The notes below the pieces were generated by a model that did not search any database, was not told where the DNA came from, and worked only from the letters and a program-made list of their open reading frames with translations. Positions 34,177 through 43,570 of a stretch of 64,000 nt of DNA are shown here, one piece after another. The DNA is taken from NCBI GenBank assembly GCA_031376385.1, contig JANMDQ010000028.1, forward strand, positions 1 through 64,000. The letters run 5' to 3'. This stretch comes from Aquisediminimonas sp031376385. GTDB taxonomy: Bacteria; Pseudomonadota; Alphaproteobacteria; Sphingomonadales; Sphingomonadaceae. Each line of letters starts with the position of its first letter. Position 1 is the stretch's first letter. The translations under genes and the position numbers were made by a program.

Positions 34177-35289
34177 TTAACTAACCCCGTGCCCCTGCGC
34201 CAGATACTCCTGACTTTGCATTTCCATCAGGCGGCTGATCGTGCGGTCGAACTCAAAGCGGCCGTCACCTGCTGCATAAAGCTCTAGCGGGGTGGCATTG
34301 GCCGTGGCGATCAGTTTGACCTTATTTTCGTAAAGCGCATCGATCAGCGTCACAAAGCGCGCCGCTTCATTGCGGTTTTCGGGCCCAAGCTGCGGAATGC
34401 CGACGATGAAGACCGTGTGGTATCGCCGCGCGATGGCCAGATAGTCGGATGCACCGCGCGCCTCAGCACACAGCCGTTTGAACGAAAAGACAGCCACACC
34501 TTTCAGGCTCTTGGGCACATGCAGCGTCCGCCCGCCGCCAAGGTCTAGCGACGCCACGGGCACATTCGCGCTATCTTCCGGCGGGTAATCCGTCATCTTG
34601 AAAAAAGCGTCCCGCACAGCTGCGGTGGCAGCATCGCCCACTGGCGTATGCCATGTTTTCACGCCTGCCAGCCGCTCCATCCTGTAATCATTGGGGCCAT
34701 TGAGCGGCAACACATCCATCCGCTGACCAATCAGCGCAATGAAGGGCAGGAAATGTTCGCGGTTCAGCCCGTCCTTATACAAGTCCGTCGGCGCGCGGTT
34801 AGAGGTGGTGACGATCACCACGCCGCCTTCAATTAATGCTGTGAATAGCCGTGACATGATCATGGCGTCAGCGGAATTATTCACCACCATTTCGTCAAAA
34901 TTCAGCACTTTGACTTCCGCTGCAATGGTGGCCGCAACTGGCGCAATCGGATCCCCGACTTCCTTGGCACGCTCGGTCCGGATCCGGGCGTGGACCTCAA
35001 TCATGAATTCGTGGAAGTGAACGCGTCGTTTTGCATCCAACCGCAAACAGTCATGGAAGAGGTCCATCAGCATCGATTTGCCGCGCCCAACACCGCCCCA
35101 CATATACACGCCGCGTGGGACATCAGGTTTCTTGCACGCCAGTCGCCAGAGCAAGCTGCCGCGTTTGGGGGCAGTTTCCAGTTCAGCTTGCAACTGGCTA
35201 AGGCGTGCGGCGGCGGCGGCTTGTTCGGCGTCAGGCCGCAATTCACCTGCCTCAACCAGCCGCGCATAGCGATTGGCGACGCTGGTCAT
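34177..35289 (-). CDS. zapE: Cell division protein ZapE (AFG1-like ATPase)
   Basis: A 370-residue P-loop ATPase of the AFG1/ZapE family. WGGVGRGKSMLMDLFHD is Walker A and VLNFDEMVVNNSADAMI Walker B; FTALIEGGVVIVTTSNRAPTD continues the core. ZapE in E. coli binds FtsZ and affects division under stress; mitochondrial AFG1 handles respiratory proteins. Here it is the third gene after sdhB and a thioesterase, with its ATG overlapping the thioesterase stop (ATGA), which fits a respiratory link. Confidence 0.91.
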   Translation of the reverse strand: MTSVANRYARLVEAGELRPDAEQAAAAARLSQLQAELETAPKRGSLLWRLACKKPDVPRGVYMWGGVGRGKSMLMDLFHDCLRLDAKRRVHFHEFMIEVHARIRTERAKEVGDPIAPVAATIAAEVKVLNFDEMVVNNSADAMIMSRLFTALIEGGVVIVTTSNRAPTDLYKDGLNREHFLPFIALIGQRMDVLPLNGPNDYRMERLAGVKTWHTPVGDAATAAVRDAFFKMTDYPPEDSANVPVASLDLGGGRTLHVPKSLKGVAVFSFKRLCAEARGASDYLAIARRYHTVFIVGIPQLGPENRNEAARFVTLIDALYENKVKLIATANATPLELYAAGDGRFEFDRTISRLMEMQSQEYLAQGHGVS

Positions 35290-35750
35290 GGCCTTGGTTT
35301 GGATGGCTTGCGGATGGTGCCAGAAAAAGCGCACACCAAATGCGCGTCATCATCCTGCAGCAAGCGCCCGCGCAGGAAGAGCAAGCGGCCAGTTTCTTTC
35401 AACAACTCTATTTCGCAATCAAGCGGCTGATTGATTTTGCCACCGCCAATGAACTGGACAGAAAGGTCCAATGTCACAGCCGGGCCGGGGTCTAGCAGCC
35501 CAAAAACGCGGACCCCTGCGAATAGGGATATGTCAAGGAACCCCATTGCCGTGCCGCCGTGTAGAGCATCAGACAAATTGCTATGCTGCAAACCCGGAAA
35601 CATGCGCGTCCGCGCACGGCCATCATCTTGGGCACGCACCAGCATCTTGCCAAGAAACGCATTGTAGCGCGTTGTGTCGCGCAATTCCCAACTGTCCCAC
35701 CCCGGATTACCGGGATCAGGCGCGCTGATAAAGGAGGGGAGGGCGTCCAT
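35286..35750 (-). CDS. PaaI-type hotdog-fold thioesterase
   Basis: A 154-residue protein of the acyl-CoA thioesterase group. LQHSNLSDALHGGTAMGFLD is the catalytic HGG region and VTLDLSVQFIGGGK the dimer strand, as in PaaI relatives. The start is uncertain: MDALPSF at 35750 avoids overlap with sdhB; an earlier ATG at 35792 would overlap it by 17 nt. Middle gene of sdhB-thioesterase-zapE. Substrate unknown. Confidence 0.84.
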   Translation of the reverse strand: MDALPSFISAPDPGNPGWDSWELRDTTRYNAFLGKMLVRAQDDGRARTRMFPGLQHSNLSDALHGGTAMGFLDISLFAGVRVFGLLDPGPAVTLDLSVQFIGGGKINQPLDCEIELLKETGRLLFLRGRLLQDDDAHLVCAFSGTIRKPSKPRP

Positions 35751-35775
35751 TGAAACAGGCAATCCAACCAGCCGG

Positions 35776-36558
35776 TTAGATATGCCGCTCAACCACCATC
35801 TTCTTCACTTCCGCAATGGCCTTGCCCGGCGACAGCCCCTTGGGGCAGACGTTGGAGCAATTCATGATCGTGTGGCAGCGGTAAAGGCGGAACGGGTCTT
35901 CCAGTTCGTCCAGACGTTCGCCTGTCATTTCATCGCGGCTGTCAGCCAACCAGCGATAAGCCTGAAGCAAAATCGCTGGACCGAGGAACTTATCGCTGTT
36001 CCACCAGTAGCTGGGGCAACTGGTTGAGCAGCAGGCACAAAGAATGCACTCATACAGGCCGTCGATCTTGGACCGATCTTCGGGCGATTGCAGCCGTTCC
36101 TTGCCTGATGGCGGTGGTGTCACGGTTTGCAGCCACGGTTTGATTGATGCATATTGCGCATAAAAATGGGTAAAATCTGGGACCAGATCCTTGATCACAT
36201 CCATGTGCGGCAACGGCGTAATTTGGACATCACCTTTGCAATCTTCAATCGCGGTGGTGCAGGCCAGACCATTTTTGCCGTCGATATTCATCGAACAGGA
36301 TCCGCAAATCCCTTCGCGGCAGGACCGGCGGAATGTGAGAGAGCTATCCTGTTCGCCTTTGATTTTGATCAGCGCGTCGAGCACCATGGGTCCGCATTTG
36401 TCGAGATCGACTTCAAACGTATCATAATGCGGGTTTTCCCCGCTATCAGGGTCATAGCGGTAAACTTTGAACGCCTTGACGTGATTCGTGCCAGCTTCGG
36501 CTTTATGTACCGTACCCTTTTTCACTGTGCTATTTTTGGGCAGCATGAATTCGGCCAT
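35776..36558 (-). CDS. sdhB: Succinate dehydrogenase iron-sulfur subunit
   Basis: Transfers electrons from the flavin subunit to quinone in complex II of the inner membrane. The 260-residue subunit has the 2Fe-2S motif CREGICGSCSMNIDGKNGLAC, and the cluster motifs CILCACCSTSC with CP for 4Fe-4S and CHTIMNCSNVCPKGLSP for 3Fe-4S. AAGGA precedes the ATG by six nt. sdhA, sdhC and sdhD are not in the window; the gene upstream is an unrelated divergent flippase. Confidence 0.96.
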   Translation of the reverse strand: MAEFMLPKNSTVKKGTVHKAEAGTNHVKAFKVYRYDPDSGENPHYDTFEVDLDKCGPMVLDALIKIKGEQDSSLTFRRSCREGICGSCSMNIDGKNGLACTTAIEDCKGDVQITPLPHMDVIKDLVPDFTHFYAQYASIKPWLQTVTPPPSGKERLQSPEDRSKIDGLYECILCACCSTSCPSYWWNSDKFLGPAILLQAYRWLADSRDEMTGERLDELEDPFRLYRCHTIMNCSNVCPKGLSPGKAIAEVKKMVVERHI

Positions 36559-36695
36559 GTCACATCCTTTTATCTTGTTAGATAGGTCTTAGCGCGCTGC
36601 GACGAACGGCTCAACCTATCATATAGCATATAGTGTTGGGAAATTCCTGCGCGCTTGCCTATGACGCGTTAGGGGTGGCGACAGCAAGTTTAGGG

Positions 36696-38387
36696 ATGCA
36701 CGCAGAAACACAGCCAGACGACGCGTCGGAAGGGGGAGGCGTCAGCAACAGGGATGTTGCCAAAGGTGCGGGCACAACGTTGCTTGCGCGCCTTGGTGGT
36801 GTGCTCGATCTCCTTACCCAACCGCTTTATGTATGGCTGTTCGGCCTGGCCAGCTACGGATTCTACGGCGCGCTGTGGGCGGCGATTAACTTGGTTGAAA
36901 ATGTCGCTGATCTGGGGATGACGTCCGCAATGCAGCGGGTGATACCTCAGGCAGGCAGTGCGCAAGGGGAGGCCTCTGCCCTGCGCGCCTCTTTTTTGTT
37001 GGCGTTGATTCCGTGTACGGTCGTCGCGGCTGTCGTGTCGTTCCTCGCTGTGCCTGTGGCAACATTTTTCAACGCATCAGACGGCGATGCAGCGAAAGTG
37101 GTCGATGCTGTGCGTTATTTCGTTTGGGCACTGCCGTTGTGGTGTTTCATTGAAATCGCCACGTCGGCGCTGCGATCCAAGCGGCTATTTGGTGCTGAGA
37201 TTCGCTTGCGCTTGCTCTGGGAACAACTCGTGCGGCTTGGTTTCGTGCTCATCTTCTACGCGGCGGGTGCGGGCGTCATGTCCCTCATTTACGGCCATCT
37301 GTTGTCGCTGAGCATCATTTGTTTCCTCTGTGTGCGCTTGCTTAATCAGCATTTTGAACTTCGTCTGATGCTGGTTGGTCCAGTGCGGGACCGGATGTTT
37401 ACTGAATCGCTCAAGGCAGGCCTTGCCGTGTTGCCAGTCAATATCGTGACACGCCTGTTCGGCGATGGGCCTGCAATAGCCCTGAACGCGATATTGCCTG
37501 GGTCGGCAGGGGCTATTGCGGGCGGACTGTTCATCATCGCGCGCAAGGTGTCGAGTGTGGTGCAACTGGTTCGCACAGCCTTTGCTTACGTGCTTGCGCC
37601 GCTCGCTGCTTCGGCTTCAAGCGCTGGGAAAGGACAAGTCACAAGAATCTATGGATTTGCGACACGATTGTCACTGGCGCTGGCGCTTCCTTTGGGCGCG
37701 ATGCTGGCGGCGTCCGGGCCGACTTTGCTGCCACTGTTCGGCCCCGGCGCTGATGCTGCGCTATTTGCGCTCATCCTGCTCACTCTGGCTCGGGTTGCGG
37801 AGGCTGTTTTCGGGGCGGCGACTCCCATTCAACAAGTCACCTCTGCCCATTTGGATCAGCAATTGGGCAGCATCGTTGGGCTTGGTGTTGCGGTGCTGGT
37901 CGCATGGTGGCTGATCCCAGATTATGGCCTCAATGCAATGGCGATCGCGGTGGCGATTGGTCTCGTTATTGCAGCGCTGCTGCCCCTGTTTCAATTGCAT
38001 ATCATAGATAAGCTACATCCCTTTGCCGCTCCCTTTGGCCGCGTTATGGTGCGGTCAATCGGCGTAGCGGCAGCAGGCGCTCTATTGGCTCTGACTGTTC
38101 AGGCTTTGCCGCTGAACGGACAGCGCATTTGCCTTGCGATCATTGTGCTGGTGGCGTGGCGTGTATCTTGGAAATTGGCGCTCGGGTTGCTTTTGTTCGG
38201 GCTGGCTGAATATGCAGCAGTGCTGATGGTGCCTGCGCTAGACGCGGTTCTGCCTTATTTGATTTCGCTCTCTATCCTTATCCCGATGCTTCTTTTCACC
38301 CTCTGGGCATCGCTGCGGTTGGCCTTACCGTTAGAGGACAGGGCAGAGATGGGAAATAAGACAGCAAAGCGGCTGAAGCTCATTTAG
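36696..38387 (+). CDS. Polysaccharide/lipid flippase of the MOP superfamily
   Basis: A 563-residue membrane protein with about 14 helices. AKGAGTTLLARLGGVLDLL at the start and the regular helix pairs resemble Wzx/PST-type oligosaccharide flippases. The ATG at 36696 (MHAETQPDD) gives a short charged N terminus; an earlier in-frame start at 36633 is less likely. No glycosyltransferase is adjacent, so the lipid-linked substrate is unknown. It converges on the TonB-dependent receptor gene, 7 nt apart. Confidence 0.83.
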   Translation: MHAETQPDDASEGGGVSNRDVAKGAGTTLLARLGGVLDLLTQPLYVWLFGLASYGFYGALWAAINLVENVADLGMTSAMQRVIPQAGSAQGEASALRASFLLALIPCTVVAAVVSFLAVPVATFFNASDGDAAKVVDAVRYFVWALPLWCFIEIATSALRSKRLFGAEIRLRLLWEQLVRLGFVLIFYAAGAGVMSLIYGHLLSLSIICFLCVRLLNQHFELRLMLVGPVRDRMFTESLKAGLAVLPVNIVTRLFGDGPAIALNAILPGSAGAIAGGLFIIARKVSSVVQLVRTAFAYVLAPLAASASSAGKGQVTRIYGFATRLSLALALPLGAMLAASGPTLLPLFGPGADAALFALILLTLARVAEAVFGAATPIQQVTSAHLDQQLGSIVGLGVAVLVAWWLIPDYGLNAMAIAVAIGLVIAALLPLFQLHIIDKLHPFAAPFGRVMVRSIGVAAAGALLALTVQALPLNGQRICLAIIVLVAWRVSWKLALGLLLFGLAEYAAVLMVPALDAVLPYLISLSILIPMLLFTLWASLRLALPLEDRAEMGNKTAKRLKLI

Positions 38388-38394
38388 ATTGACT

Positions 38395-40761
38395 CTAAAA
38401 TAGTTTGCGGAAGCTAATTTCAAATGAGCGCCCGAGCGGATCGACATAGCCGGGCTGATAGCGCAGCGGCTCAGCCCCGGTTTCATCGCGGACATTCTGG
38501 ATAGCGTTGGTCACGTTATTGATCCGAAACGCGATGCGGCTTCCTTTTAGGAAAGGCACGTCTTTGATCAAGTTCTTGCGCTGATCAAAGTTGATGAAGA
38601 AGCGCAAGTTGACGGTCATAAGTTCTGAAAAGAAAAGGTCTGGTGCTGCTGTGCCGCCCTCCACGCGGGTGCCGCCGCGCCAGTTGCCGATAAGGCGGAA
38701 GCCGGTGCCTTTGTGAAACCACCCGCCTTCTAAATCGACAACATGACGCGCCGTGCCGCCACTAAAGCCTGTCGCCCCGCCGTTCAGACGGTCAAGCAGC
38801 GGCAGTCCAGTCGCAACCGATATGTCATCACTCAGGCGGATGCTGTGATAGGCCGAGACGGACCAGCGCCCTCCAGACCCGCCGCCAAACATGCCAAAGC
38901 CACCGCCACCGCGACCTCCTCCGCCTGCGCCACCGCCCCCCCTTCCATCGGGGCGAGGCCCACGTGGAATGCCTGCCGAAGCACCGGCCCCACCGGGAGC
39001 AGGCTGGCCAAATTCCTTTGAGAATTGCACGCCGTAACGGATCACATCATCGCGGCTTGCCAGGAAATTGATGGGGCGTTGATCAATGGAGAGCAGGTTC
39101 CCTGCACCATCCCTTACTACCCGGTCCGGAAAAGCGCGTTCAATATCGAAGGTGAGTGAGGGGAAACTGGTCAGCAAATCATCGCTGCGTTTGCGAGTGT
39201 AAGTGCCGCTGAATGAGAGGTTCTTGATCGACGGCGGAGTGTAGGAAAGGGTCAGCGAGCGGTCGCGCTGCTCCTCTGCCCGCAGTGCTGCATTGCCGCC
39301 GGAAATGAGCGTCGCTGTCACACTGGCCGCGCGGGCATAGTCATAAATGGTTACATTGGGCGTCACCACGCGCGGATCGCCAAGCTGCTGGGGCGTCGGG
39401 GCAGCTTGCGCGCTGGTGATCGTCGCGACGAGAGACAGCCCGGCCAGTGGAGACCAGACCAAGCCGTAACCGTGGCTTTCCAGCACCCCGAAATCAGAGA
39501 AGTCAGACCGCGCATAATTGCCATTGATTGATAGATCGCCGATCACCCGGCCAATGCCTTCGTCGCGGCGGGTGACCGGAATTTCTAGGCTGACGCGCCC
39601 GTTCAGATCGCTGCGATTGACTGAACCCGCAATACTGCCATTCGCGCCAACTGACGTGCTGCGAAAGCGCAGATCATCATAGCCTGCCTTCACACCTAGG
39701 ATTGCAGGGCCAGCCGGAACGCGAAAAAGCGGGCCGTTGACAGTTGCGACCACGCCCGCAGTTTTCAAACGGGACCGGGCGCTGTCTGTCGGGATGGCGC
39801 TTAACTGTGCGGGAAGAGTGACGTTTCGATCCGTCAACGTCCGCGTGCGGCTGTCATCCAGATTGCCTGTGACGGTCCAGCGCCACTGACCGAAATTACC
39901 GTCAAACGTGGTGCCGATCCGAACCGCCCGATTGCGCGTGTCGCGGCCCAGCACTGAAAAGGGCGTCGACATTGGACTGGTGATCAGCACGGAGGGAATA
40001 CCCAGTATTGAGTCCGTCTGGGTATCGTCATAGCGAAGATTGAGCGACGCATTGACGTTGTTTGACAGGGCTTGGCTGACCGTACCGTTCAACTGAAGCG
40101 CGTCTGTTGCAGGCAACAAAGTGCGCAAGCCACTTTGGTCAACACCAGCGGGGATCAGGCGGCGTTCCCGCTCTTCTAATTTGGTATCGCGGTCATATTG
40201 GGCGGAAAGGTTGATGCGGCCCTTCTTCGTGATTTTCAGGTAAGTCGCCTGCAGCTCTGTTTCGCTGCGCCCGCCAGCGGTTGGCCCGCCATATTCCACC
40301 TCGCCTGAAATGGCGGCGAAATCCTCTTTCAAAATAAAATTGACGACGCGCTGCCCCGGCGAAAATCCGTAACGGATCGCGACATCCTCTGTCAGCACTT
40401 CAACGCGGCGGATGGCTTCGGGGGGTAAATCGCGGACCTCGGCAAAGCCTGATATGCGGCGGCCGTTGAGCAAAACGACTGGGAAACCGCCTGAACCACG
40501 TGACCGCGTCGACTGCGTTTGATTGCCAAGGGCTGCCAGCAAATCCGTAACACTTGACGCGCCGTAGCTTTCGATCGCGGCTTGATCGAGGATCAGTTCA
40601 GGCGGGAATTCACTTTCTACAGAGCCTTTGATGCGTTCAGCGGTGACGACAATTTCTGATTGGCCATCGCTTTCAGGTGCGTCGGTCTGGGTTGACTGGG
40701 CAAAGGCAGGCAAAGATGTGCTCGACAGGAGCATGACGGCTAACGCGCATTTCAAGATCAC
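38395..40761 (-). CDS. TonB-dependent receptor-like protein with Gly-rich insertion
   Basis: Outer-membrane protein of about 788 residues. The signal peptide is LKCALAVMLLSSTSLPAFAQ. The plug begins SEIVVTAERIKGS and includes VVLLNGRRISGFAEV and EAIRRVEVLTEDVAIRYGF. The barrel ends in EISFRKLF with a terminal Phe. Around residues 585-625 a stretch very rich in Gly, with Pro, Arg and Ser, (GRGGGGAGGGGRGGGG and more) interrupts the barrel. The start is uncertain: GTG at 40761 or TTG at 40800. Substrate unknown. Confidence 0.85.
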   Translation of the reverse strand: MILKCALAVMLLSSTSLPAFAQSTQTDAPESDGQSEIVVTAERIKGSVESEFPPELILDQAAIESYGASSVTDLLAALGNQTQSTRSRGSGGFPVVLLNGRRISGFAEVRDLPPEAIRRVEVLTEDVAIRYGFSPGQRVVNFILKEDFAAISGEVEYGGPTAGGRSETELQATYLKITKKGRINLSAQYDRDTKLEERERRLIPAGVDQSGLRTLLPATDALQLNGTVSQALSNNVNASLNLRYDDTQTDSILGIPSVLITSPMSTPFSVLGRDTRNRAVRIGTTFDGNFGQWRWTVTGNLDDSRTRTLTDRNVTLPAQLSAIPTDSARSRLKTAGVVATVNGPLFRVPAGPAILGVKAGYDDLRFRSTSVGANGSIAGSVNRSDLNGRVSLEIPVTRRDEGIGRVIGDLSINGNYARSDFSDFGVLESHGYGLVWSPLAGLSLVATITSAQAAPTPQQLGDPRVVTPNVTIYDYARAASVTATLISGGNAALRAEEQRDRSLTLSYTPPSIKNLSFSGTYTRKRSDDLLTSFPSLTFDIERAFPDRVVRDGAGNLLSIDQRPINFLASRDDVIRYGVQFSKEFGQPAPGGAGASAGIPRGPRPDGRGGGGAGGGGRGGGGFGMFGGGSGGRWSVSAYHSIRLSDDISVATGLPLLDRLNGGATGFSGGTARHVVDLEGGWFHKGTGFRLIGNWRGGTRVEGGTAAPDLFFSELMTVNLRFFINFDQRKNLIKDVPFLKGSRIAFRINNVTNAIQNVRDETGAEPLRYQPGYVDPLGRSFEISFRKLF

Positions 40762-40878
40762 AAGGCTGGTCCATTCCGAAAACTTCCCGTCCTCCCCCAA
40801 ACTAGGCGCGGCCCGTTTTGTTGCAACCTCGCCCTTCGCCGATATCCGCTGCTTGATCAGATCATAGTGGCGGTTCGA

Positions 40879-42162
40879 CTAACGGTCATAAGCTTTCGGC
40901 AAAGCGCCTTCTGGGGCGCTTCGATAGCGATCCCGCAGGCGTAATTGCCGATTGCCAAGCGGTTGATCCACCCCGTCGATAAAGACTTGAGTAGCGGCAC
41001 TGCTGAGTTCTAGGGGGTCTCCGTCCCAAATCACCACATCGGCGCGGCGTCCGGCCTTCAGACTGCCAAAATCGCCGCCCATGCCGATCATTTCGGCTGG
41101 GCGTGACGTGATGCTGGCCAGCGCCTCTGCCCAACTGAGGCCAGTGGCCCCCGGAACGCGGGTCAGCGCGACCATATTGCCAGCGTCCTGCGTGAGGGTG
41201 CGGGCTTGGAGGGATTCAAACCGGTTGAGCGACCCAAGCGATACCATCACGCCCGCCTTGCGCAGCCGCCCAGCATTGGACTGCGTGGCGGAGAGCGTTT
41301 CAAAGGAATCCGGCAAATCTGCAAGCGCGTCCAGCACGACTGGAATCTTGGCCGACGCAATCTGGCTCGCCACTTCCCAGCCTTCGCCTGCCCCTGCGAT
41401 GATGAGCTTTATCGCGGGGATATCCTGCTTCAATTTCAGCACCTTCAATATGTCAGACGCACTTTCGACATGGACCATCAGCGGCATAAGACCGTCAATG
41501 ACTGGCAGCAAAGCCGCTGCATCGGAACGCTTCAAAAAACGGTCATCGCCGCTGCGGCCCAAACGGAAATCCCGGGCCTCTTGCACGGCATTGCGGAAAT
41601 AGGCCCAAGCGGCGGACCGGCTACCGCCTGCTTCGCCTGCTGCACCTTCGCCAAATTCCATGAACTGGAAGGCGCGTGATTTGGTAATGGCTTCAAAATC
41701 TGCGCCGGTATCAATGATTGCGCCTTGACCTGCGAAAATGGACTGGGCTGTCGATGGCGCAATGATCGCACGAGTAATGCCGCCTGTTCGGCTGACAGCA
41801 ATCGCAACAGCGCGCGGATTAACGGCATCGGCTGCGTCAATCGCGATTGAGAATGGAGATCGCTGAGCCACACTATCATTGGTCGGGTCTACGCCTTCGA
41901 CTTCGGACATGCCGAGCCGCGAAAAGCCAGCAACAATGCCAGGCGTGACCCACTTGCCGCTGGCGTCAATCCGCCGCGCGCCGGGGGGAATGGTGACGCC
42001 CGCACCTGCCGCTGTGATCCGCCCCGCTGTGATGATCACAGTGCCATTATCGATGGTCGCACTACCATCACCAATGGCGACTTTCCCGCCCGTAATCGCG
42101 ATGGTCTGGGCGAGAGCAGGGGTGGAAAGAAAAGCCGCCGTAGCCAGCAAGAGCGCCTTCAC
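40879..42162 (-). CDS. Secreted amidohydrolase-superfamily protein lacking the HxH motif
   Basis: A 427-residue protein with signal peptide MKALLLATAAFLSTPALA. The amidohydrolase composite domain (IAITGGKVAIGDGSATIDNG) and the GLKAGRRADVVIWDGDPLEL end are clear. Where active enzymes have PGxIDxHxH, this one reads VTPGIVAGFSRLG, with no His. The late Asp motif is also replaced (VSLGSLNRFES). It is probably catalytically altered or a non-enzymatic partner. It starts at GTG, with AGGAG seven nt upstream, overlapping the stop of an intact amidohydrolase gene (GTGA). Confidence 0.85.
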   Translation of the reverse strand: MKALLLATAAFLSTPALAQTIAITGGKVAIGDGSATIDNGTVIITAGRITAAGAGVTIPPGARRIDASGKWVTPGIVAGFSRLGMSEVEGVDPTNDSVAQRSPFSIAIDAADAVNPRAVAIAVSRTGGITRAIIAPSTAQSIFAGQGAIIDTGADFEAITKSRAFQFMEFGEGAAGEAGGSRSAAWAYFRNAVQEARDFRLGRSGDDRFLKRSDAAALLPVIDGLMPLMVHVESASDILKVLKLKQDIPAIKLIIAGAGEGWEVASQIASAKIPVVLDALADLPDSFETLSATQSNAGRLRKAGVMVSLGSLNRFESLQARTLTQDAGNMVALTRVPGATGLSWAEALASITSRPAEMIGMGGDFGSLKAGRRADVVIWDGDPLELSSAATQVFIDGVDQPLGNRQLRLRDRYRSAPEGALPKAYDR

Positions 42163-43565
42163 TTCACATCTCCTTCACCGGGTTGGCCCAGCTCAAAATC
42201 ACTCACCGGTCGCCGCTTCGGATCGCTCGCGTCAAACATCAATGCCCCGTCCACCCACACCTTGTCTGGCCGGGTGTAAACCGACAGCGGATTGCCGTTC
42301 CACAGCACAATGTCAGCCATTTTACCCGGTTTTAGGCTGCCAGTTTTATCAGCAATCCCCAGCGCTTTGGCGGGGTTGATGGCCAGCCAGGTCCAGGCGA
42401 CTTCATCGCTGATGTTGATGCCCATCCGCCTGCCATCGCCCAGCGCTTTGGCGGCCTCTTGATAAAGGCGCTGGATGCCGCCGGCATCGTCGCTATGCAC
42501 AATGGCGCAGGCCCCGGCATTATGAACGAGGGGGATATTCTCATTGATCGCGTCGTAGGATTCCATTTTGAACCCCCACCAATCGGCCCACATCGCCGAA
42601 CAAATGCCTTCTTTGGCGAGCAAGTCGGCGATCTTATAGCTTTCAACAGCATGGTGGAATGTCGAGACTTTATAACCAAATTCCTTCGCCATATCGATCA
42701 CCAACGCCATTTCATCCGCGCGGTAGCAGTGGTTGTGGATCAGGATATCACCCGCCAGAACGCCAGCGAGCGTTTCCATCGCCAAGTCGCGCGGCGGATT
42801 TTCGCCTTTGTCCAGCTTGCGTTTATATTCAACGGCGCGTGCCCAGGTTTGGCGGTTGACTGCCATATTGCCCATCCGCGTCTGCGGCATCTGGTTGCGG
42901 CTGCCATACACACGCTTGGGATTTTCGCCGCACGCCATTTTCAGTCCGTAAGGCGCGCCGGGGAATTTCATGCCCTGCGATGTGCGGGCGTAGACATTTT
43001 TGACGGTGACTGAGCGGCCACCGAACAAATTCGCAGAGCCGGGCAGAATTTGCAGCGTCGTCACGCCGCCGTTGGCCAGCGCACGCGAGAAACCGGGATC
43101 CTGCGGCCAAACGCTATGTTCAGCCCAAACCTCAGGACGGACGGGGCCAGTGGCTTCGTTGCCATCAGAGTTGGCCTCAACGCCCGGTGAGGGGTAATCG
43201 CCGAGGTGAGAGTGGATGTCGATCACCCCCGGCGTCACCCATTTGCCGCGCCCGTCGATCACTTGGTAATTTTCGGGCACAGAGACGTCTGCGCCTAACT
43301 TTTCGACCTTCCCGTCGCGGAACAGCAACGTGCCCTTTTCAATTCGCCCGCCTTCACCGTCATAGATGGTGACATTCGTCACCGCCGTCGCGATGCCCGC
43401 ATAGGCGCGGTATGTGGAGGGGTAGGGGTCTTTGTTTACTGGCCCCGGTTTGGAAGAAGCAGGTTTGGCTTCTGGTTCTTTATCTTTATCTTTGTCCTTC
43501 GCGACGACGGGAGAGGCCAGCAGCGAAAGCCCGATGCTGGCAGAGAGGATCGACCTAAATGTCAT
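42159..43565 (-). CDS. Secreted metal-dependent amidohydrolase
   Basis: A 468-residue exported hydrolase. After a signal peptide ending VVAKD there is a Lys/Asp/Glu-rich linker. TPGVIDIHSHLGDYPSPGV carries the HxH metal ligands, LIHNHCYRADEMALVIDMA and KVSTFHHAVESYKIADLL the further His ligands, and VHSDDAGG the Asp. Relatives include imidazolonepropionase-like and dipeptidase-like enzymes. It is between the POT transporter and the HxH-less paralogue, suggesting peptide or amide use. Confidence 0.88.
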   Translation of the reverse strand: MTFRSILSASIGLSLLASPVVAKDKDKDKEPEAKPASSKPGPVNKDPYPSTYRAYAGIATAVTNVTIYDGEGGRIEKGTLLFRDGKVEKLGADVSVPENYQVIDGRGKWVTPGVIDIHSHLGDYPSPGVEANSDGNEATGPVRPEVWAEHSVWPQDPGFSRALANGGVTTLQILPGSANLFGGRSVTVKNVYARTSQGMKFPGAPYGLKMACGENPKRVYGSRNQMPQTRMGNMAVNRQTWARAVEYKRKLDKGENPPRDLAMETLAGVLAGDILIHNHCYRADEMALVIDMAKEFGYKVSTFHHAVESYKIADLLAKEGICSAMWADWWGFKMESYDAINENIPLVHNAGACAIVHSDDAGGIQRLYQEAAKALGDGRRMGINISDEVAWTWLAINPAKALGIADKTGSLKPGKMADIVLWNGNPLSVYTRPDKVWVDGALMFDASDPKRRPVSDFELGQPGEGDVK

Positions 43566-43570
43566 GAAGT

